Below, piece after piece: positions 1 through 12,000 of a stretch of DNA of 64,000 nt. The DNA is from Nostoc sp. PCC 7524 (GTDB taxonomy: Bacteria > Cyanobacteriota > Cyanobacteriia > Cyanobacteriales > Nostocaceae). Made by a program: the position numbers and the translations under genes. Each line of letters begins with the position of its first letter. Within the stretch, counting starts at the first letter, position 1. The notes below the pieces were generated by a model. The model saw only the letters and a list, made by a program, of their open reading frames with translations, made no database searches and had not been told where the DNA came from. Where the stretch lies: NCBI RefSeq assembly GCF_000316645.1, contig NC_019684.1:6521501-6585500 (forward strand), given 5' to 3'.

Positions 1-3000
1 TTACCTACAGGGGGTCAATCAACTGGTTCTGCCGATATCGTCTTTGTTGTAGATGAATCGGGTTCAATGGCAGGTGAACACGATTGGCTCGCAGGTATGG
101 TGCAAGACTTAGAAGCCGCTTTGCAAGCCAAAGGCATCAGTTCTAACCGCTATGCTTTAGCTGGTTTTGGTGGAGCTGGGAGTCGTGAACCAGGACACCT
201 CTTTAATATCGGTGGTAATTTCAATCTTTCTCTATCACGTTTTAGTAACCAGTTGTTTGCTAGTTCTAACTTTGGCACAGTAGTACAACCTTTGACAGTG
301 CAACTAGCACATGATGGCAGTTACATTATTGTCATCAATAGTAGTGCTACAGCAGGTTCCGTAAATTACAGCTTCCAAGTAAAAGATACAAGTAGCGCAC
401 CAGTAGCAGCAACAGGATGGGGCAGAATAGAAAGCGGGACAATAGCAGCAGGAGAGCAAGTAACTCTGAACCTGACAGCACCAGCAGGACTACCCGTATA
501 CTTTGATAGCCAAGACGTAGATAACGACCAAATACAAGTAGAACTAAGAGACAGCAACAACACATTAATCTTCACCACCAACGCCTCCAGCGACAGAGGC
601 ATATTCACACTACCAACATCAGGCAACTACACCCTGACAATCAGAGGTACAAATGCTAGCAGCACAGGCGATTATAGTTTCCAACTTTTAGACCTGACAG
701 CCAACACCACAGACCTCAACACCAATCAACAAATCAACGAAACCATAGAAGCATTTGCCACCAAAATCTATCGCTTTAACGGCACACCAGGGCAAAAGCT
801 GTACTACGATGCCTTAGAAAACGACCAAGACCGAGTTAACATCAGAGTCATCATTCCCAGTGGCAACAACATCTTCAGTAGCAACGCTGACAACGACCAG
901 GCAATATTAACACTGACAGAAACAGGGACATATTACCTGTTCATAGAAAACAACGAAGCCAGTAACAGAGACTATAACTTCCAGTTACTAGATGCCGCCA
1001 CAGCCAATACTCTCGTACTGGATACAACCATCATAGGTAGCCTGGAGCCTGGGAGACAAACCCAACTTTATCAATTGCAAGTCAATGGTGGACAGCGTTT
1101 ATACTTCGATGATTTAGGCTCAACCACGGGAGCGAGTTGGCAAATTTACAATGCAAATAACCAACAAATCACCAGTGGTGCCATTAACTCAGATAGAGAA
1201 TTTGTCATTGCCAACACCGGGACATACATCCTGGCACTGCAAGGCAACAGCAATACACCAGTCAACTACAACTTCCGGTTAGTGGATGCCTCGACTAGCA
1301 CTACAACATTGAGTTTAGGGACTGTCATTAATGGCAGCATTGCCAAACCAGGGGAGCAGGATGAATTCACCTTCACTGGTACAGTCGGGCAGAGATTGTA
1401 CTACGATGCACTGGGAAATCTTGCTGGCATCACCGCACAGTTAATTAGTCCCAGTGGTACCAATGTCTTTAGTACCAGTGCCAACAGTGACACTAGCCTG
1501 TTCACACTTACAGAAGCCGGAACTTATCGATTAGTTTTAGATGGCAATAGTGCCAGCACTGGTGATTACAACTTCCAGTTACTAGATGCTGCCACTGCTA
1601 ATAGTCTCGTACTGGATACAGCAATTACAGGTAGCCTTGACTCTGGTAGAAACACTCAACTCTATCAATTGCAAGTCAATGGTGGACAGCGTTTATACTT
1701 CGATGACTTAGGCTCAACCACAGGAGCGAGTTGGCGGATTTACGGTGCAGCTAACCAACAAATCTCCACAGGTCCAGTTAACTCGGATAGAGAATTTGTC
1801 ATCGCCAATGCCGGGACATACATCCTGGCACTACAAGGCAACAGCAATACACCAGTTAACTACAACTTCAGTTTAGTGGATGCCTCTACTAGCACCACAG
1901 CATTGAGTTTGGGAACTGTCATTAATGGCAGCATCGCCAAACTAGGGGAGCAGGATGAATTTACCTTTACTGGTACAGTCGGGCAGAGATTGTACTACGA
2001 TGCACTGGGAAATCTTGCTGGCATCACCGCACAGTTAATTAGTCCCAGTGGTACCAGTGTCTTTAGCACCAGTGCCAATAGTGATACTAACCTGTTCACA
2101 CTTACAGAAGCAGGAAATTATCGATTAGTTTTAGATGGCAATAGTGCCAACACTGGTGATTACAGCTTCCAGTTATTAGATGCTGCCACAGCTAATAGTC
2201 TCGTACTGGATACAAGTATCATAGGTAGCCTTGACATTGGTAGAAACACTCAACTCTACCAATTCTCAGTCAATGGCGGACAGCGTTTATACTTCGATGG
2301 TTTAGGCTCCACCACGGGAGCGAGTTGGCGGATTTACGGTGGAGCCAACCAACAAATCACCAGTGGTTCTATTAACTCAGACAACGAATTTGTCATTGCC
2401 AACACCGGGACATACATCCTGGCACTGCAAGGTAACAGTAATACACCAGTCAACTACAACTTCAGTTTAGTGGATGCGGCTACTAGCACCACAGCATTAA
2501 GTTTAGGGACTGTCATTAATGGCAGCATTGCCAAACCAGGGGAGCAGGATGAATTCACCTTTACTGGTACAGTCGGACAGAGATTGTACTACGATGCACT
2601 GGGAAATGTCGGTGGTATCACCGCACAGTTAATTAGTCCCAGTGGTGCGAATGTCTTTAGTGGCAATGCCAACAGTGACAGTAGCCTCATCACCCTTACA
2701 GAAGCAGGAACTTATCGTTTAGTTTTAGATGGCAATAGTGGTAACACTGGTGATTACAACTTCCAGTTATTAGATGCTGCCACAGCTAATAGTCTCGTAC
2801 TGGATACAAATATCATAGGTGGCCTTGACCCTGGTAGACAAACCCAACTCTATCGTTTTGAGGGAATATTTGGACAGCGTTTATTATTTGATTCATTAGC
2901 CAGCGTCTCAGGTAGCAATTGGATTCTCTATGGGTTGGGAAATCAGGCGATCGCTAACAGTTCTCTCAGTGTAGACTTACAAGTATTGCTACCTGTGAGT

Positions 3001-6000
3001 GGGACTTACTTGTTAGCAGTACAAGGCAATAGCACCACTCCTGTAAATTACAGCTTCCAAGTAAAAGATACAAGTAGCGCACCAGTAGCAGCAACAGGAT
3101 GGGGCAGAATAGAAAGCGGGACAATAGCAGCAGGAGAGCAAGTAACTCTGAACCTGACAGCACCAGCAGGACTACCCGTATACTTTGATAGCCAAGACGT
3201 AGATAACGACCAAATACAAGTAGAACTAAGAGACAGCAACAACACATTAATCTTCACCACCAACGCCTCCAACGACAGAGGCATATTCACACTACCAACA
3301 TCAGGCAACTACACCCTGACAATCAGAGGTACAAATGCTAGCAGCACAGGCGATTATAGTTTCCAACTTTTAGACCTGACAGCCAACACCACAGACCTCA
3401 ACACCAATCAACAAATCAACGAAACCATAGAAGCATTTGCCACCAAAATCTATCGCTTTAACGGCACACCAGGGCAAAAGCTGTACTACGATGCCTTAGA
3501 AAACGACCAAGACCGAGTTAACATCAGAGTCATCATTCCCAGTGGCAACAACATCTTCAGTAGCAACGCTGACAACGACCAGGCAATATTAACACTGACA
3601 GAAACAGGGACATATTACCTGTTCATAGAAAACAACGAAGCCAGTAACAGAGACTATAACTTCCAGTTACTAGATGCCGCCACAGCCAATACTCTCGTAC
3701 TGGATACAACCATCATAGGTAGCCTGGAGCCTGGGAGACAAACCCAACTTTATCAATTGCAAGTCAATGGTGGACAGCGTTTATACTTCGATGATTTAGG
3801 CTCAACCACGGGAGCGAGTTGGCAAATTTACAATGCAAATAACCAACAAATCACCAGTGGTGCCATTAACTCAGATAGAGAATTTGTCATTGCCAACACC
3901 GGGACATACATCCTGGCACTGCAAGGCAACAGCAATACACCAGTCAACTACAACTTCCGGTTAGTGGATGCCTCGACTAGCACTACAACATTGAGTTTAG
4001 GGACTGTCATTAATGGCAGCATTGCCAAACCAGGGGAGCAGGATGAATTCACCTTCACTGGTACAGTCGGGCAGAGATTGTACTACGATGCACTGGGAAA
4101 TCTTGCTGGCATCACCGCACAGTTAATTAGTCCCAGTGGTACCAATGTCTTTAGTACCAGTGCCAACAGTGACACTAGCCTGTTCACACTTACAGAAGCC
4201 GGAACTTATCGATTAGTTTTAGATGGCAATAGTGCCAGCACTGGTGATTACAACTTCCAGTTACTAGATGCTGCCACTGCTAATAGTCTCGTACTGGATA
4301 CAGCAATTACAGGTAGCCTTGACTCTGGTAGAAACACTCAACTCTATCAATTGCAAGTCAATGGTGGACAGCGTTTATACTTCGATGACTTAGGCTCAAC
4401 CACAGGAGCGAGTTGGCGGATTTACGGTGCAGCTAACCAACAAATCTCCACAGGTCCAGTTAACTCGGATAGAGAATTTGTCATCGCCAATGCCGGGACA
4501 TACATCCTGGCACTACAAGGCAACAGCAATACACCAGTTAACTACAACTTCAGTTTAGTGGATGCCTCTACTAGCACCACAGCATTGAGTTTGGGAACTG
4601 TCATTAATGGCAGCATCGCCAAACTAGGGGAGCAGGATGAATTTACCTTTACTGGTACAGTCGGGCAGAGATTGTACTACGATGCACTGGGAAATCTTGC
4701 TGGCATCACCGCACAGTTAATTAGTCCCAGTGGTACCAGTGTCTTTAGCACCAGTGCCAATAGTGATACTAACCTGTTCACACTTACAGAAGCAGGAAAT
4801 TATCGATTAGTTTTAGATGGCAATAGTGCCAACACTGGTGATTACAGCTTCCAGTTATTAGATGCTGCCACAGCTAATAGTCTCGTACTGGATACAAGTA
4901 TCATAGGTAGCCTTGACATTGGTAGAAACACTCAACTCTACCAATTCTCAGTCAATGGCGGACAGCGTTTATACTTCGATGGTTTAGGCTCCACCACGGG
5001 AGCGAGTTGGCGGATTTACGGTGGAGCCAACCAACAAATCACCAGTGGTTCTATTAACTCAGACAACGAATTTGTCATTGCCAACACCGGGACATACATC
5101 CTGGCACTGCAAGGTAACAGTAATACACCAGTCAACTACAACTTCAGTTTAGTGGATGCGGCTACTAGCACCACAGCATTAAGTTTAGGGACTGTCATTA
5201 ATGGCAGCATTGCCAAACCAGGGGAGCAGGATGAATTTACCTTTACTGGTACGGTCGGGCAACAAATATACTATGACTCACTAGGAGCTATTTCTGGCAA
5301 CCTTAATACAAAGCTCATTAGTCCAAGTGGCAACACAATTTTTGATATTCGTACCCAAGACGATCGCGGGCCATTCTACCTCACAGAGACAGGCACTTAT
5401 CGCTTAGTTGTTGATGGCATTGGTGCAGCTACAGCAGACTACAAATTCCAAGTCCTTGATGTGGGTGCTGCACCAACATTATCTACAGACATTATCACAA
5501 CTGGTAGCCTCGACTCTCCCCAGGCAGTGAGTCTCTACCGTTTACCAGGAATAGCTGGACAGAGGTTATCTTTTGCACCTACCAGCGACTTTTTCTTTGC
5601 TGATGCCGCAACTTTCGCAGAATCAACAACAATTTTACAAACATCAGGTGGTACAGAAGACGGCTATGACGGTATCGATGCAGCATTGAACGGTCTTTCG
5701 TTCCGTCCTGGTGCAGCCGTTAATTTCATTTTAGTCACAGATGAAGACAGAGATAATACTGATCCAAGTTTGACCTTTAGTAGCATTCTTAATGCCCTCA
5801 GTAACCAGCAGGCTCTTTTAAATGCGGTGATCAATGGTAATTTCCGCAACACTAACAATCAAACTGTACTGGGAGTTGATTCTGCCAGCCAAGCTTATCT
5901 GGCCAATGGAACTGGAGGATATACTATAACTGCTATTGGCTCTGTAGTTGGAGATGGGAATACGAAACCTGACTACATTGACCTAGCTTTGGCAACTGGG

Positions 6001-9000
6001 GGTGCAGCATGGGACTTAAATCAGCTGCGGAGTGGTGGACTAACAGCAACTTCTTTCACACAAGCCTTTGTTGATATTAAAGCTAGGGAGATTCTAGAAC
6101 AGTTACCAATTACTGTCATTGCCTCAGACCCAACAGTATCTTTCGAGAATTTAACTGGTGCTATCTCTGGTATCGGTGCAGGTCAGACAGCTACTTTTAA
6201 TACCAAGTTGACAGGAGATGGCATTGCTCGCAGTTTCGATTTGTTGTTTGTTCGTCCAGAAAGCGGCACCATTCTTGGCTCAATTCCTGTAACTATTAAC
6301 AATAATTATTTTTATCTTGCCCAAGCCGTTGACCCAGATAATGACACGTTAACTTATAGTCTCCGCCAAGGACCCACGGGTGCAACCATTGATGCCAATA
6401 CAGGTAGGATTCACTGGCAACCTGCTCAAGGAGGAGACTATCAATTCAGCATAGAAGTTGATGACGGTCGGGGTGGACGCTCTACACAAGATTACATTGT
6501 CACCGTTAAAACAGGTCAACCAAACACAGCTCCAACAATTACTTCTACTGCCGTTACTACAACCGCCATTGGTCGTCCCTACACATACGCTGTTCAAGCA
6601 ACTGACCCGGATGATGATACCCTAGCGTACTACCTCAGTGAAGCCCCAGAAGGGTTAACAATTGACCGTACTACTGGTGTAGTTACGTGGACACCTACTC
6701 AAGCACAATTAGGCAACCAAAGCGTTAAGCTGCGTGTCCTGGATGGGCGAGGTGGGGAAGCAAATCAGTCTTTCACCCTGGCTGTGACACCGGATGTTAA
6801 CAATCAAGCGCCTGTCATCCAGACAACACCTGTCACTCAAGTTATTGCAGGGGAAGTCTATCGTTACAATGTCAACGCAACAGATGGCAACGGAGACCCA
6901 ATTACCTTTGACTTGCCCTTAAAGCCAGAGGGTATGACCATCGATGCTACAACAGGGTCTATACTCTGGCAACCAACCGCCGCACAAGTAGGCAACCATA
7001 CAATTGTCTTACGAGCCAGGGATGGCTATGGTGGACTTGACTTACAAGCCTTTGACATCACTGTAGTATCGCTGAATAACGCTCCAACGATTACATCTTC
7101 TCCAGTTCTGGAAGCTGTTGCTGGATTACCTTACCAGTATCAAATCCGCGCTCAAGATGCGGATGGAGACGCGATCGCCTTCCGCTTAGATACAGCAATT
7201 ACTGGTCTTAATATCGACTCTAATAGTGGTGTAATTACTTGGACACCACTTAACTCTCAAATTGGTCAACAAACTGTCCAAATCACCGCCAGCGATGGTA
7301 AGGGTGGAGAAGCAACTCAAACCTTTGATATTCAGGTTGTAGCTAGTGCTACTAATGCTGCACCAGAAATTACCTCAACACCCAGAACTACTATCCCCTT
7401 GGGAAGCAATTATTTGTACAGTGTTGCAGTTTCAGACCCCAACGGCGACCCCCTCACCTTTAGCCTCAGCAATGCCCCCGCAGGGATGACAATTGATCAG
7501 CAAGGATTAATCAGTTGGCAACCCCAGCCCAACCAGTTAGGGGTCAACCCCGTCAAGATGACTGTGAGTGATGGCCGGGGTGGAGTAGCTACCCAAGAAT
7601 TTGCGATCGCTGTTGTCGGTCAATTCACACCTCAAACTAATCAATCACCTCAAATTATTTCCACGCCAACGTTAACAGCCACAGCTAATCAAAGTTATGA
7701 ATACAACCTCTCTGGCAGTGACCCCGATGGCGATTTGCTAGTTTGGGATTTAGCAACCAAACCAGAGGGAATGTCCATTGATGCCACTACGGGCAGGATT
7801 CGTTGGCAGCCCCAATTAAGCCAAATCGGCCAGCATGAGGTTGTAGTGCAACTGGTAGATAGCTTTGGTGGTTTGGCTACGCAAACATTCACCTTGGCAG
7901 TACGGGGAATCAACACGCCTCCTGTGATTACTTCCACCCCCATCACCACAGCCGCCGTTAACCAACTTTATACCTACACTCTACAAGCCCAAGATGCCAC
8001 AGGCGATCCTTTAAATTTCGAGTTACTGGCAGCACCCCAGGGAATGGTGATTGACCGTCAACGTGGTTTACTCCAGTGGATTCCCACCCCAGGACAAATT
8101 GGGCAACAAACAGTTACCTTAGCTGTCAGCGATTCCCAAGGAGCTGTAACTACCCAGCAGTATCAGATAGTAGTTGCCGCAGCCACCATTAATAATCCTC
8201 CCAAAATTACCTCGACACCGACATTTGCTGCCCCATCTGGACAAGTTTATCGATATGCCGTCACAGCCAGTGATCCTGATGGCGATCGCCTCACCTATCA
8301 ATTGCTGAAAGCCCCGACTGGCATGACAATTGATGCTGAGACGGGATTGTTAACTTGGACACCAACTAATGCTCAAGTCGGTATCAATGCCATCCAAATT
8401 GCCGCCGTAGATCCCACAGGTGCAGCCGCCCTCCAGTCCTACTCCTTGGCAGTTCAAATCAACAATTCCCCTGTCATTACCTCCCGTCCTGTAGAGTCAG
8501 TCACCGCCGGGGCTACCTATCGCTACGACCTCAAAGCCAATGACCCTGACCGCCATCCCCTCACCTTTACCTTAACCGAGAGTCCAGAGGGCATGACCAT
8601 AGATAATTTCGGGCGGATTACTTGGTCTGCGCCCCCAAATGCTCAAGGTACTTACCGCGTGCAAGTCAATGTCAGCGATAACTTTGGCGCTAGTACCACT
8701 CAAGCCTACGATTTAGCCGTTGTACGTGACGAACAAGCACCCCTAGTTAATCTCACCCTCAGTTCCACACCAGTAAGAGTGGGTCAACCACTGACAGTCT
8801 TAGTAGCTGCCAGTGATAACGTTGGAGTAACAGGGCTGAACTTAACCGTCAATGGTACTGCCATCGCTTTAGACGCACAAGGACGAGGGACAATTACCCT
8901 CAATCAAGTCGGAGAATTTGCCGCGATCGCTCAAGCTAGTGATGCCTCTGGTAATCTAGGTTCAGCCAATGTTTCATTCCTGGTAATTGACCCCAATGAT

Positions 9001-12000
9001 CGCGAAGCACCGCAACTATCACTAACGGGAATTACCAATGGTCAAGAGATCACTGTACCTACTGCCATTAAGGGTGCGATCGCCGATAATAATCTGCTAT
9101 CCTACACCCTCGCGATCGCCCCAGTCTCCGGTGGTACCTTTAGAGAAATCGCCCGTGGCACTCAACCAGCCGCAGATGGCACACTAGGCATTCTCGACCC
9201 CACGATTCTGGCTAATGACTCTTACATTTTGCGCTTGTCAGCCACAGATGCTGGTGGTAATCGCTCCACTTTGGATACTACTGTTGATGTTGCCGGTCAA
9301 CTCAAACTCGGTAACTTCCAACTCTCCTTTACTGATTTAGAGATTCCTGTCTCTGGTATCCCCATTACCCTGACGCGCACCTATGACACCTTAACTACTA
9401 ATACCAAAAATGACTTCGGTTACGGTTGGCGCATGACATTCCGCGATGCTGATGTCCGAACTAATCTGCGCCCAGACGAAATCTACCGTGAGATAGGCTA
9501 CCGTACTGTAGGCTTTGAGATTGGTACTCAAGTTTACATTACATTGCCTAACGGTCAGCGTGAGAAGTTTCTCTTTAGACCTACTCCTTTCCTTCTGCCT
9601 GGTTTATACAGACCAGCTTTTGTGGCTACTGATCCAGGAGTCACTAGCACCTTAACAGTAGACTCAACAATATTAGTGGGAGCATCTGGGCAGTTTTACG
9701 GTTTTTATGGCGGTGCTTACCATCCGGCTAATTTTGGTGGTTACTACCGACTGACTACCAAAGAGGGAATTGTCTATGAAATTAATGCCGAGACAGGAAA
9801 GATAGATACTATTACCAATCGCAACGGCGATCAACTCACCTTTACACAAGCTGGAATTACTAGCAGTTCCGGTCAAAAAGTCACCTTTGGTCGAGATGCT
9901 CAAGGTAGAATTACTACGGTTACTGACCCAACAGGTAATCAGATTCGCTACGAATACGATCGCATAGGTAATTTAATCAGTGTTACTGACGGTACAGGTG
10001 ATAAAACACGATTTGAATACAACAATCAACAAGTCCATTACCTAGAAAAAGTTATCGATCCCCTCAACCGCCCCATTGCTAGGACAGAATACAATGCAGA
10101 CGGGCGTTTAGCGCAAATACTCAACTTTAACGGTGAAAGTTTTAGATTTACCTATGACCCAGAAAATTTAGTGCAGACAATCCGGGATGCTCTAGGTAAT
10201 CCTACCATCTTGGAATATGACAGTCGTGGCAATGTGATCACACAAATCAATGCCCTGGGTGGTGTCACTCGCAAGAGTTTTGATGCTAACGATAATATTC
10301 TCAGTGAAACTAATCCTGAAGGGGAAACCACAACTTATACCTATGACAGAAATGGTAATAAGCTCACAGAAACAGATGCTTTAGGCAATACCATTCGTTA
10401 CACATACAACAATAACAGTCGTCCCCTGACGGTAGTTGATGCTGTAGGCAATAGCACCACTTACACTTACAATGCTCAAGGCAACTTAACCACAACTCAA
10501 GATGGCAATGGAGCGATTACCCGCTACAGTTATGACGCTCGCGGTAGAATCATTTCCAGTACAGATAATGCTGGTAATATTATTGAGTATGGTTATGATA
10601 ATTTTGGCAGATTGACCAGCCAGATTAATGCCCTTGGTCATACCACTACTTATACTTACGATGCCAACGGTAATCTCTTAACCGAAACCAAAACCCAGAC
10701 TACTCCCACAGGTACGCGCAATCTGGTAACAACTAACACTTATGATGCCGCAGGTCGGTTGATTGCCGAAACCAATCCAGAAAATCAAGTCACGCGCTAC
10801 GAATATGATAGTTTTGGTAATTTCGTAGCGATGATTGATCCTTTAGGACGGAGGACAGAATATCGCTACGATGCTCAAGGACGATTAATTGAAACTATTT
10901 ACCCAGATAGCACACCAGCCGACCTCAGCGATAATCCCAGGATGCTGTCTGCCTATGATGCCTTGGGTCGGGAAGTTGCCAGAACTGACCGCGCTGGTCG
11001 GACAACTTATTACGTCTATGATGCCCTAGGAAGGTTAATTGAAACCATTTACCCAGATGGTACACCCGATGACCTCAGTGATAATCCCCGAACTAAGAGC
11101 GAATATGACAAAGCCGGACGGGAAATTGCTCGGATCAATGAGTTAGGCGATCGCACAGAATTTACCTATGATGATGCTGGTCGTCGAGTGCAAATCAAGG
11201 ATGCTCTGGGTAACTTACAACGTTATGTTTATGATGCCGCCGGGCGGAAAACTGCGGAAATTGATGCCCTAGGACGCACCACTCGTTATGTTTACGATGC
11301 CCTAGGACGACATATCCAAACCATTTACGCTAACGCTACTCAATCTACCTTCACTTACGATGCTGTCGGTAACTTGATCGCCATCAAAGATCCCGCCGGT
11401 AACACCACCCGTTACGAGTATGATGCCCTTAAGCGAACCACAGCAGTAATCAATGCCTTAGATCAACGTACCAGTTATACCTATGATGAAATTGGCAATC
11501 TTACCCAGATCAAAGATGCCAAGAATCAGCTTACCCGCTTGGAGTATGACGGCATCGGTCAAAAAATAGCCACCGTTTTACCCTTGGGTCAGCGTGAAAC
11601 CTTTGTCTACGATGCCGTGGGTAATCTGCAACGCCAGACCACCTTTAATGGCGAGACAATCACTTATACCTACGACACTAATAATTGGTTAATTCGCAAA
11701 AATCTAGGGGAAACTACCACCGTCAACTATACTTATACTCCCACAGGAGAAGTATCTAGTATTACAGACGGTCGGGGAACTACTACTTACAGTTATGATC
11801 CGCGAAATCGCTTAGTCCAACTGACCGAAACGGATGGGCGAACCCTAATCTACACCTACGACTCTGTAGGAAACCGCACCTCAATTCAAACACCCTCTGG
11901 TAAAACTACTTATACTTATGATGCCCTGCATCGATTGCAAACCGTTACCGATGCTGGTGGCAATTTCACTCAGTACACCTATGATGCTGTCGGCAACTTG

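Noticed and set aside
347..565. Leucine-rich minus-strand frames in the giant gene (and copy at 2966)
   Set aside because: Produced by the reverse complement of the repeats; no ribosome site, duplicated only with the unit.
361..5480. Possible CRISPR array from the many short repeats
   Set aside because: The repeats are ~300-bp protein modules in one open frame, with no short spacers between identical repeats.
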